Source: Actinomycetota bacterium (lineage in GTDB: Bacteria > Actinomycetota > Actinomycetes > Actinomycetales > Dermatophilaceae). From it: a DNA stretch of 64,000 nt. A model generated the notes under the pieces. That model saw nothing but the letters and a program-made list of their open reading frames with translations. It did no database searches and had not been told where the DNA came from. Within the stretch, counting starts at the first letter, position 1, and every line of letters begins with the position of its first letter. The DNA lies in NCBI GenBank assembly GCA_020160805.1, contig JAIUPO010000012.1:54577-118576 (forward strand), read 5' to 3'. The translations under genes were made by a program, and so were the position numbers. Below are positions 8,656 to 16,121 of the stretch, piece after piece.

Positions 8656-9969
8656 GTGCTGCGTACTTCTGCCGCGATCGCGGCTGGCAAGCTGACCCGT
8701 GCCGTCGCCAAAAGGCGCGGCGGGGGCTCGGCGCTGCCCGGCCTGGTGGCCGAAAAGGTGGACCCGAAGATCCTTGGGCATGCCCTTGGTGGCCTGCCGG
8801 GCGGGATCGTGGTCGTGTCAGGGACCAATGGCAAGACGACCACGACTCGGATGCTCGTGGCGCTGCTGCGCGCTCACGGGCTGAGTGTTTTCACGAATCC
8901 GACGGGCAGCAATTTCACGCGCGGCGTCATCTCCGCGCTGCTCGGCGAGGTCGGCCTGCGCGGTCGGCCGGTCGCCGATGTGGCCGTCCTCGAACTCGAT
9001 GAGGCGCACGCGCTGAAGTTCGCTGACGCCGTGACGCCGACGCACGCACTGCTGCTCAATGTGGCGCGCGATCAGCTGGACCGCTTCGCCGAGATCGACC
9101 ACACGGCGAAATTGCTGGCGCAATTGGCCGCCCGCACGTCCAAGGGCGTGGTGATGAATCGGGACGATTCGTTCGTGGCTCGAAGCGCGGAGGGCGTCAA
9201 AACCGGTGTCACGATTGACTATTTCGGTGTTGACGACTCGATCGCGCATCGCCTCCCGGAGCTGATGGAGCAGGACACCCGGGTGGACGATGAGTATGTC
9301 GTCCCCCCGGCGGGAGCGGACGACATACTCCTGCGGCCAGTGGACGAGCGCTCCCTAGAGATCCTCGTGGGGCCACACGGCGCTGGTGGGATTGTCGGAC
9401 CGGTGGAACTGAAGCAGCGCGGTCTCGCCGCGATGATCAACGCCACCGCGGCGACGGCCATGGCGCGGCGGCTGCTCGGCTCGCGCTTCGATGCGGCGAC
9501 GGCGGCGAACGCGCTGGCGACGGTCACGGCGCCCTTCGGGCGCGGCGAGGTCATTGACGCCGATGGCGCCCCGCTCGAGCTCGTCCTGGTCAAGAATCCG
9601 GCGGGCTTCACTGTCGCCCTGTCGACCTATGGCTCGACGCCGGTGCGCACGATGATCGCGATCAACGACAACTACGCCGACGGCCGCGACGTCTCGTGGC
9701 TCTATGACGTCTCCTTCGAGAGCCTGCGCGAGGTGGGGGTGTCGCTGACCTCGGGCGTGCGGGCCTACGACATGGCCCTGCGGCTGCAGTATGACGAGGT
9801 GCCGGTCGCGGACGTCGAGCCAGATCTCGAGAGCGCGCTCGATCGTTTCCTGCGCGAGCGGGACGGGCAGCCGGCCCGGATCTTCTGCACGTACACCGCG
9901 ATGATGACGCTGCGGCGCCGGCTGGCGGAGCGCTACAACCTGCCAGCCTTCGGTGAGGAGGGATCATGA
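8656..9969 (+). CDS. murT: Lipid II isoglutaminyl synthase, MurT subunit
   Basis: 437 residues. A Mur-ligase ATP site (VVSGTNGKTTTTRML), the central ligase domain (ELDEAHALKFA, LLLNVARDQLDR) and a C-terminal DUF1727 domain containing the segment INDNYADGRDVSWLYD, where the catalytic aspartate of the MurT/GatD triad sits. With GatD it amidates D-Glu of lipid II to D-isoGln. The four-Cys ribbon described in Staphylococcus MurT is not present: the only Cys is near the C-terminus. The start is the GTG/ATG region at 8656. gatD overlaps the stop. Confidence 0.92.
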   Translation: MLRTSAAIAAGKLTRAVAKRRGGGSALPGLVAEKVDPKILGHALGGLPGGIVVVSGTNGKTTTTRMLVALLRAHGLSVFTNPTGSNFTRGVISALLGEVGLRGRPVADVAVLELDEAHALKFADAVTPTHALLLNVARDQLDRFAEIDHTAKLLAQLAARTSKGVVMNRDDSFVARSAEGVKTGVTIDYFGVDDSIAHRLPELMEQDTRVDDEYVVPPAGADDILLRPVDERSLEILVGPHGAGGIVGPVELKQRGLAAMINATAATAMARRLLGSRFDAATAANALATVTAPFGRGEVIDADGAPLELVLVKNPAGFTVALSTYGSTPVRTMIAINDNYADGRDVSWLYDVSFESLREVGVSLTSGVRAYDMALRLQYDEVPVADVEPDLESALDRFLRERDGQPARIFCTYTAMMTLRRRLAERYNLPAFGEEGS

Positions 9970-10691
9970 GCAAAGGCGAGATCCACGTCGTGCATCTCTA
10001 TCCGCGCGAGATGAGCATCTACGGCGACCTCGGGAACACGCGCACGATGACCGCTCGGCTGGCGCGGCATGGCTACACGCCGGTGCTGCATCAGCATCAC
10101 CCGGGCGCGGCCTTCCCCGACCAGGCGCATCTGGTGCTGGGGGGCGGGGGGCAGGATTCCGGGCAGGCGCGGGTCGAGGCCGACCTGGAGGTCATCGCGC
10201 CACGATTGCGGTCGTTGGCGGCCGCCGGAACCCCGATGTTGATGATCTGCGGGATGTACCAACTCTTCGGCAAGGCCTTCGTCACCGTCGAGGGCAAGCG
10301 ATTGCCCGGACTCGGCATCCTCGATGTCACGACGCAGGGCAATCCCAAGCGGATGATCGGCCCGGTCGTGCTGAGCACCGACTTCGGGGATGTCGTGGGC
10401 TACGAAAATCACTCCGGCTCAACGACATTGGGTGCCGACCAGGCGGCTTTTGGGCGAGTGCGCTCCGGCTTCGGCAATAACGGCGAGGACGGCAGCGAGG
10501 GTGCCCGGACCGGCAATGTCTTCGGCACCTACCTGCACGGCCCGATCTTGCCGGCCAACCCGGTCTTCGCCGATGCCCTGCTGTCGTATGCCGTCCCCCT
10601 CGCCACCGGCGCCCCCTTCGAGCCCGGCGACCTCGACGACACCTTCGCCGAGGAGGCCCGCACCCGCCAGGTCCGCCGCCTCGTCAGCTGA
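9966..10691 (+). CDS. gatD: Lipid II isoglutaminyl synthase, GatD glutaminase subunit
   Basis: 241 residues, cobyric-acid-synthase-like class I amidotransferase. Visible features are HLYPREMSIYGDLGN at the start, the oxyanion glycines VLGGGGQDS, the nucleophile MLMICGMYQLFG (Cys95) and the catalytic His in GTYLHGPIL. It supplies ammonia to MurT. The ATG overlaps the murT stop (ATGA). A long palindrome (family D) lies about 95 bases after the stop, between this gene and the convergent AbiEi-like gene. Confidence 0.93.
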   Translation: MSKGEIHVVHLYPREMSIYGDLGNTRTMTARLARHGYTPVLHQHHPGAAFPDQAHLVLGGGGQDSGQARVEADLEVIAPRLRSLAAAGTPMLMICGMYQLFGKAFVTVEGKRLPGLGILDVTTQGNPKRMIGPVVLSTDFGDVVGYENHSGSTTLGADQAAFGRVRSGFGNNGEDGSEGARTGNVFGTYLHGPILPANPVFADALLSYAVPLATGAPFEPGDLDDTFAEEARTRQVRRLVS

Positions 10692-10785
10692 GCCCGGGAC
10701 CGCTCTACGCCCCGCCCGACGCCCTCTCCGACCCCCTCTCCGACCCCCTTCAAGTTCCTCGCCCTCGAACGTCGACCTAACCACC

Positions 10786-10837
10786 GGGCTACCGCCTGGT
10801 ATTGGTCGTGATCACGGCCAATACCAGGCGGTAGCCC
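10786..10837. repeat. Long palindrome, family D copy 1 (20-bp perfect stem)
   Basis: The left arm at 10786-10805 (GGGCTACCGCCTGGTATTGG) and the right arm at 10818-10837 are perfect complements. The 12-base centre is itself nearly palindromic (CGTGATCACG). It lies between the convergent gatD and AbiEi-like genes. Two further copies of the core lie at 11969-12014 and 12071-12116, on the other side of the AbiEi-like gene. Confidence 0.9.
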
Positions 10838-10867
10838 AGTCGTTCGTTCCCGAGGTAGGCCCGCTCG

Positions 10868-11860
10868 CTAGGCCCGCTGTTCGAGACCACCTTCGTCGCC
10901 GGTGGCTTCAAATCGTCGTCTAGCCACGACCGCGGGGCGGGGCCGACGAGCGGCGGCCGCATACGTCTTGACGATTCGGGCGAGGACCGTTTCCGGCTTG
11001 TGCCGAATCGCGTGGGGCGTTACTCCCACGACAACTATTCCCACGGCGGTGAGGTCACCGTCGCGGGAGACGGTGGCGTCCCACAAGGCACCGCGGTGGT
11101 ATGCCTCGGAGTGCACCATGACGGCCATCGCGACATCGTCGAACCAGATGTCGGGGGACACCAGATGAAGGCGTGACTGTGCTTCCTCCAGGACGGGATT
11201 CGCCCACGCAGGAGGGAGTAAGGGGTGTCCATCGAGATGGTGCAGAAGTTCTCGCTCGGGCACTGACCAGGCTCCCGATGCCGCGGCATCGAGCGCCGGA
11301 ATGATCCGATGCGCGTCGCGAGTTCGCAGGCGCAGCATCCATTCAGCGAGGTCATCGATGGTCGTGATCCCCCGCTGGACCGCCTCGATGAGAAGGGCCT
11401 CCCGTCCCTGACGAGTGGGAGTGCTGAAGGCGGCATCGATGCAGGCGCGGGCGGGCGATGACACCCGCAGAACCCCCGCCTCCACGACATTTTCGTCGTG
11501 CAGGATGCTTCGCCGCAGGCGGGCATAGCTGGTGCGCCGGGCTGCCCTCGGGGGCTCCACGACGCTATGCAGGATGCCACCCGGCTCGGCCGAGCGTATA
11601 CCGTGCCAGCGTGCGCCGGTCAGCCCATCAAGGGCGCTGGTCGGCCCAGCCCACAATTGCAGCGCGATGAGACGTTGGCGCAGGGTTGGCGTCTCGCGAC
11701 TGACGAGAAAGACATTCGGGAGGAGCTCTCGCCAGCCCCGCCCGCCATTCCACCGCACCTCCGAGCGCGACACGCCACAGCCGATCAACTGACCTTGACT
11801 GGCAACGCCATCCTGACGACGGAGCACGGTCATGAGGGGCTCGGGCCATTTTCGTTTCAT
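10868..11860 (-). CDS. AbiEi-like winged-helix / DUF559-like protein, degenerate nuclease motif
   Basis: About 330 residues. The N-terminus resembles the AbiEi antitoxin winged helix (LRRQDGVASQGQLIGCGVSR, then NGGRGWRELLPNVFLV). The middle is a family-typical segment (SALDGLTGARWHGIR, RVSSPARACIDAAF). The C-terminus has a Vsr/DUF559-like strand pattern, but the expected acidic E-x-D is replaced (MAVMVHSEAYH), so nuclease activity is doubtful. It is the same family as the gene at 31121. It is bracketed by family D palindromes. The start is the ATG at 11860; an ATG at 11833 is an alternative. The function is not established. Confidence 0.65.
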   Translation of the reverse strand: MKRKWPEPLMTVLRRQDGVASQGQLIGCGVSRSEVRWNGGRGWRELLPNVFLVSRETPTLRQRLIALQLWAGPTSALDGLTGARWHGIRSAEPGGILHSVVEPPRAARRTSYARLRRSILHDENVVEAGVLRVSSPARACIDAAFSTPTRQGREALLIEAVQRGITTIDDLAEWMLRLRTRDAHRIIPALDAAASGAWSVPERELLHHLDGHPLLPPAWANPVLEEAQSRLHLVSPDIWFDDVAMAVMVHSEAYHRGALWDATVSRDGDLTAVGIVVVGVTPHAIRHKPETVLARIVKTYAAAARRPRPAVVARRRFEATGDEGGLEQRA

Positions 11861-11947
11861 GCCAGCAGCCTGTTGGCCACCAGGCATTGCCCGCCAGGCC
11901 AATCGAAAATCTGTGGATCGAGCCATTTGGGCCTTGCGGCATGTGGA

Positions 11948-12046
11948 CAACGGCCGCTATCGACTGCGCTACCGCCTGGTATTGGTCGCGATCACGGCCA
12001 GTACTAGGCGGTAGGGCGATATTTAGGGGCGCTCGTCGGGGGCGTC
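11948..12046. repeat. Tandem duplication unit 1, with family D palindrome copy 2
   Basis: About 99 bases repeated at 12050-12148 with a 102-base period and one visible difference (ATCACGG versus ATCGCGG). Each unit carries a family D palindrome (here 11969-12014, with two mismatches between arms) and the 3' end of the flippase gene (the codons of DAPDERP and its stop). Unit 1 is therefore a duplicated gene end without the rest of the gene. Confidence 0.92.
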
Positions 12047-12049
12047 CGT

Positions 12050-12148
12050 CAACGGCCGCTATCGACTGCGCTACCGCCTGGTATTGGTCGCGATCGCGGC
12101 CAGTACTAGGCGGTAGGGCGATATTTAGGGGCGCTCGTCGGGGGCGTC
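12050..12148. repeat. Tandem duplication unit 2, with family D palindrome copy 3
   Basis: Second unit of the 102-base tandem repeat. Its distal part is the genuine C-terminal coding end of the UPF0104 gene (stop at 12125-12127), and its palindrome (12071-12116) sits just beyond the stop, where a terminator would be. Confidence 0.92.
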
Positions 12149-13177
12149 GGAGTCGTCGGTTTCTAGCGGGGTCTTGGGCAAGGCGGTCCACGCGAGCCAG
12201 CCAAGGGCGCCGAGGGGGACTTCCATCAAGTGCGTGAAGATCGAAAACAGGACGACCCCCGCGGTGGCTTCGGCGGGGACGGCACCCCAGGCGACGAGGG
12301 CGGCCACGGTGCCGGCCTCGGTGACGCCGAGGCCGCCGGGGGTGACGCCGACGGCGGTTAGCAGGCGTCCGATGGCGAAGGCCGCGAAGAGCTCGCCGTG
12401 ATAGAGGTCGACGCCCGTGGTGCGCATGATCGCGAGGAACGCGAGGTAGTAGAAGCCGAAGTAGCCCACTAGCCCCAGGGTCATCGGCAGCCAGCCGCTG
12501 CGGACGATATCGAGAATGCGGTGGCGCAGGTCGGCCACCAACGCGTCGATCGTCATCGTGCGCTTGGTCCGCTTGAACAGCGGCCGCAGTAGGCGGTCCA
12601 GCGTGCGCCCGACGCGACGCGACGCTTCCTCGGAGCGCACCGCCGCTACGAAGATTGCCACGATCGCCACGCCGCTGACGACGGCGGCGATCGCGGCATC
12701 GCGCATCAGCGACGGCAGCGACGAGCGCCCCATCGAGAGCGTCACAATCGCGATGAGCGGCAAGGCAATTCGGGCCAGCGTGTTCCAGACGCCGGTGACG
12801 ATCGCCGATGTGGAGACATCGCGCTTGCGGAAGCCCCACGAGCGGCAGATCGCCAAGGTCGCCGCGAGGCCGACCGCGCCGCCGCCGGGCAGCAGATTGC
12901 TCACCGACGAGCCGCAGATGTTCACGATGAATGCCCGCAGATGGCTCAGTCCGGGCAGCGAGGCCGCGAGCGTGAAGGTGTAGCTCCACAGGCCGAGCAG
13001 CACCAGACCCAGGAAGGCCGCCGACTGACCGAGCGAGACCGTGCCGAGGACGTGGCCGACCTCGCGCCACGTGGTCTGCCCAAACTTCGGCAATCCCCAG
13101 ATCAGCAGCACAGCGCAGAGCGCGAAACCCAGGAGCAGCTGGGCAAGCTTGCGCCCCGACAGCGTGACCAGGTTCAT
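12125..13177 (-). CDS. UPF0104 / lysylphosphatidylglycerol-synthase-type transmembrane (flippase-like) protein
   Basis: About 350 residues, eight or more hydrophobic segments, without the soluble aminoacyl-transferase half. Family marks include NICGSSVSNLLPGGGAVGLAA near residues 75-95, and AIGRLLTAVGVTPGGLGVTEAG in the C-terminal half. Such stand-alone membrane halves are thought to move lipids or lipid-linked sugars. The ATG at 13177 overlaps the stop of the PIG-L gene (ATGA), so the two are translationally coupled. With the divergent glycosyltransferase this suggests a glycolipid pathway. Confidence 0.82.
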   Translation of the reverse strand: MNLVTLSGRKLAQLLLGFALCAVLLIWGLPKFGQTTWREVGHVLGTVSLGQSAAFLGLVLLGLWSYTFTLAASLPGLSHLRAFIVNICGSSVSNLLPGGGAVGLAATLAICRSWGFRKRDVSTSAIVTGVWNTLARIALPLIAIVTLSMGRSSLPSLMRDAAIAAVVSGVAIVAIFVAAVRSEEASRRVGRTLDRLLRPLFKRTKRTMTIDALVADLRHRILDIVRSGWLPMTLGLVGYFGFYYLAFLAIMRTTGVDLYHGELFAAFAIGRLLTAVGVTPGGLGVTEAGTVAALVAWGAVPAEATAGVVLFSIFTHLMEVPLGALGWLAWTALPKTPLETDDSDAPDERP

Positions 13178-13998
13178 GGCAGCCCCGCAAAGATGTCGCG
13201 CGCCACCCGTGCCCCGGCCGGGTGAGCCGGGTCGCGGAACCATTCGCGCCCGAAGATCAGGTCGTATGCCGGTCGCGGGATCCGCAGGAAGGCCGCCAGC
13301 GTGCGGTCCCCGCCGTCCGAGCGGGCCTGAGACGCGTGGGCCCGCATCGAGGCGCGCTTCGCGGCGGCATACCGCAGCACATCGATCCGGTGCGTGATCT
13401 CCCGCCGGGCGCTGAAGGCCGAGCAGAAGGCGTCCATATCGAACTCGGGCGGATAGGGATAGACCTTGGCCGAGAGCCGGACGGCGGCGGCCAAAAGGTC
13501 CCGGGGGATGGTGGCTTCCAACAGGCGCGGGGTGCCCGCCAGTTCGGCCGCCATCGCCGTCATGTCGTGAACCCGCACGTGATCGCGGTGCCCGTAGCCG
13601 CCGCGGGCGTCATACGACAGCACCACATCCGCGGACTCCTCCCGCAACACCTCGGCGAGCCGGAGAGCGCTCTGCGCCAACGGAACTCGCACGAAGCGCA
13701 CGAGACCCGGCGGATCGGCATACAGCTCCGGCCCCATGCCGGAGTCGGCATAGCCGAGCCACTCGACGCGCGAGACCCCAAGGGCCCGGGCGCTGGCGTG
13801 CGCCTCGTCGAGCCGGTGTGCACCGAGATCGCCCGTGCCGGTGGCCGAATCGGTCAGCCCGAGATCGCCATTCGTCGCCAGCACCAGCACCACCCGATGC
13901 CCCTCCGCAGCGGCCTTGGCCATCGTCCCCGCGGTCAGCAGCGCCTCGTCGTCGGGATGTGCGTGCACGGCGACCACGGTGCGTCGGCGCGTGCTCAT
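13174..13998 (-). CDS. PIG-L family (LmbE-like) N-acetylglucosaminyl deacetylase
   Basis: 274 residues. The zinc motif AHPDDE lies near residue 13, and the second metal ligand motif is GYGHRDHVRVHD. These enzymes remove acetyl groups from GlcNAc-containing substrates; MshB and Mca of mycothiol metabolism belong here, but the downstream flippase and divergent GT4 favour a lipid-linked or secondary glycoside substrate. The start is the ATG at 13998. The 90-base gap to the divergent glycosyltransferase holds the shared promoter region and one GTATGCC word. Confidence 0.85.
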   Translation of the reverse strand: MSTRRRTVVAVHAHPDDEALLTAGTMAKAAAEGHRVVLVLATNGDLGLTDSATGTGDLGAHRLDEAHASARALGVSRVEWLGYADSGMGPELYADPPGLVRFVRVPLAQSALRLAEVLREESADVVLSYDARGGYGHRDHVRVHDMTAMAAELAGTPRLLEATIPRDLLAAAVRLSAKVYPYPPEFDMDAFCSAFSARREITHRIDVLRYAAAKRASMRAHASQARSDGGDRTLAAFLRIPRPAYDLIFGREWFRDPAHPAGARVARDIFAGLP

Positions 13999-14087
13999 CG
14001 CTCCATCCTCCCGTATGCCGCCCGGTCCGCGCCCGAGCGACACCGCAGCACGGTAGGTGGCGTGGGACATGGCAGGCTGAGCAGGCC

Positions 14088-15209
14088 ATGAAGATCGCCT
14101 TGCTCTCCGACTGCTACCCGCCGCGCCTTGGCGGGATCGAGACGCAGGTGCGTGACCTCGGGCGCGCGCTCGCGGGGGTCGGCCATGAGGTGCACGTCTA
14201 TACCGCGACGCCGGCCGAGGGCGCGGGTCGCGGGCTGCGCAATATTGCCGTCAGCGAGGACGAGGGCGCCATCGTGCACCGGGTCACGGTGCCGCTGCCC
14301 TTCGACTTGCCGGTGAATCCGTTGGCGCCCAGGCTGATTCGCGATGAACTGGCGAAATTCGATGTCGCTCATGTCCATATGGGTGTCATCTCCCCCTTTG
14401 CCGCCGACCTGACTGAGCTCGCGCTCGAGCTCGGCCTGCCGACGGCGATCACCTGGCATTGTGTGTTGGGCCGTTCGGCGGTCCTGGCCCAGCGCCGGCT
14501 CGGACGTATCGCGGGCTGGGCCCAGCGGGGAGCGGCCTTGTCGGCCGTATCGAAGATGGCAGCCGGGCTCGTCGAGGCAGCGGCGGACCACGGGGCTAAG
14601 GTTGCGGTGCTTCCCAATGGCATCGATCCGAGCCGCTGGGCTCCCGAGGCCGTCGTGCCAGGACCTCGCGATCAGGTGCGGCTGATGAGCGCCCTGCGGT
14701 TCGCGCCCCGCAAACGCGTCCCCGCCTTGGTGGGCATGCTCGGCGAGATCCACGCCGCGGACCCCGCGCGCACCCGCGCCACCGTCTTCGGCGACGGCCC
14801 GTTGCTGGGTATGACGCGGGCGACCCACCGCCGCCACCGCACCTGGCTCGATCTGCCCGGGCGGGTCGCACGCGCGGACCTCGCCGACGCTTATCTCGCG
14901 GGCGGCATCTACCTCGCGCCGACCCGGATGGAGGCTTTCGGCATCGCGGCCTTGGAGGCGCGCACCGCCGGGCTGCCGGTGGTCGCGATGTCCACCTCCG
15001 GAGTTGCCGACTTCGTGATCGATGGCGTGAACGGGCTGCTCGCGAGGGACGATGCCGGCCTGGTGGCCGCGGGACGCAAGCTGGTCGCCGACGAAGACCT
15101 GCGCGAGCGAATCCGGGCTCACAATCTCACCGTGGCGCCGGAGCAGACATGGACCGCCGTGTTGGAGAAGGCGATCGCCGAATACGAACGGGCAGGTGCG
15201 AGCCGATGA
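14088..15209 (+). CDS. Glycosyltransferase family 4
   Basis: 373 residues, GT-B fold. The N-domain starts MKIALLSDCYPPRLGGIETQ. The C-domain has the nucleotide-sugar motif with the EX7E pair in YLAPTRMEAFGIAALEARTAG and FGDGPLLG. Similar to PimB/MshA-type mannosyl or GlcNAc transferases. An MshA-PIG-L combination would recall mycothiol synthesis, but the flippase neighbour points to a membrane acceptor; neither is proved. It overlaps the Nudix gene by four bases. Confidence 0.85.
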   Translation: MKIALLSDCYPPRLGGIETQVRDLGRALAGVGHEVHVYTATPAEGAGRGLRNIAVSEDEGAIVHRVTVPLPFDLPVNPLAPRLIRDELAKFDVAHVHMGVISPFAADLTELALELGLPTAITWHCVLGRSAVLAQRRLGRIAGWAQRGAALSAVSKMAAGLVEAAADHGAKVAVLPNGIDPSRWAPEAVVPGPRDQVRLMSALRFAPRKRVPALVGMLGEIHAADPARTRATVFGDGPLLGMTRATHRRHRTWLDLPGRVARADLADAYLAGGIYLAPTRMEAFGIAALEARTAGLPVVAMSTSGVADFVIDGVNGLLARDDAGLVAAGRKLVADEDLRERIRAHNLTVAPEQTWTAVLEKAIAEYERAGASR

Positions 15210-15937
15210 CTAGGGACATTCGCATCGAGGGGGTGACCCTCACCGGCGATACCGTCGCGTCCTTCGTCCTGCCCCACGGCGCCGACCCGAGCGAGCAATT
15301 GCAAGCCCGCGGGTGGAATCTGACCGGCGTGACCCACGCTTTCACCCCACCCGGCAGCGATGGGGTGACCATCCGGCTCGCGGTGGTCGCCGAGGTGGAC
15401 GGGGGCGATCGGCATACGACCTGGGCGCCGACGGCGACCGGCGAGATCCTGCCCGACGGGGTGGAACCCATTGTCGTGCAACGGATTGCGGCGTATGCCG
15501 TGATTCCTCGCGGTGACGAGACGCTGCTGACGCGGTTGGCGCCATCGGTGCGAGGAGCGGCCGGACGATGGACCTTGCCCGGCGGCGGCATCGACCGTGG
15601 CGAGGATCCGTCGGTGGCCGTGCGCCGCGAGGTGTGGGAGGAGACCGGGCAGCATCTCGCCGAGATTCACCTGCTCGATGTCGTCACCTCGCACTGGATC
15701 GGGCAGGCGCCGTCGGGGGAGTGGGAGGACTACCAGGTCGTGCGGCTGGTATATGCCGCGACGGTCCCGCATCCCGGCCCACTCGTGGTGCACGATGCGG
15801 GCGGAACGACGGCCGAGTGCGCCTGGATCGCCGACAGCACCCTGGCCGAGGAAGAGCGGGCGCCCCTGCTGCGCGGTGGGCAATGGCTCAGCTGGCGGGC
15901 GGCCGCCGACGGGCGATGGCCGCGAGAGCGCCAATAG
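15206..15937 (+). CDS. Nudix hydrolase
   Basis: 243 residues. The Nudix box is complete: GGGIDRGEDPSVAVRREVWE followed by ETG, in the centre-right of the chain. The N-terminal 110 residues form an extra domain (DIRIEGVTLTGDTVASFVLP) without a recognised motif. Substrates are nucleoside diphosphate derivatives, possibly the sugar nucleotide used by the upstream transferase. The ATG overlaps the GT4 stop. The last 50 bases overlap the convergent small membrane gene. Confidence 0.85.
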   Translation: MTRDIRIEGVTLTGDTVASFVLPHGADPSEQLQARGWNLTGVTHAFTPPGSDGVTIRLAVVAEVDGGDRHTTWAPTATGEILPDGVEPIVVQRIAAYAVIPRGDETLLTRLAPSVRGAAGRWTLPGGGIDRGEDPSVAVRREVWEETGQHLAEIHLLDVVTSHWIGQAPSGEWEDYQVVRLVYAATVPHPGPLVVHDAGGTTAECAWIADSTLAEEERAPLLRGGQWLSWRAAADGRWPRERQ

Positions 15938-16121
15938 CCGCCAACACCAGGCCGGCGCCGACGAGCGCATACGGCGCGGCGACGGCATAGGCGATGGATC
16001 CGTGGCCTAGCTGCGCCCACAAGGTGACGCCGGCGAGGGCCAGGAGGCTGAGGCCAAGCAGGACGGTCCCGATGGCCGGGCCGGTGCGATAGCGCTGCGT
16101 CGTTGAGGGGTCGGTGCTCAT
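15888..16121 (-). CDS. Small two-helix membrane protein
   Basis: 77 residues with two hydrophobic segments (GTVLLGLSLLALAGVTLWA and PYALVGAGLVLAAIGALAAI) and an Arg-rich tail. The ATG overlaps the stop of the PspC gene, so it is the second gene of that operon. Its 3' end overlaps the convergent Nudix gene by 50 bases. I do not recognise a family beyond similar small proteins that follow PspC genes in actinobacteria. Confidence 0.7.
   Translation of the reverse strand: MSTDPSTTQRYRTGPAIGTVLLGLSLLALAGVTLWAQLGHGSIAYAVAAPYALVGAGLVLAAIGALAAIARRRPPAS

Noticed and set aside
10868..11860. Complete AbiE toxin-antitoxin system
   Set aside because: Only the AbiEi-like winged helix is present; no AbiEii nucleotidyltransferase toxin gene lies beside either copy of this family in the window.
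10786..12148. CRISPR array from the repeated family D palindromes
   Set aside because: Only three copies with irregular spacing and a gene between them; two of them belong to a simple tandem duplication. No cas genes.
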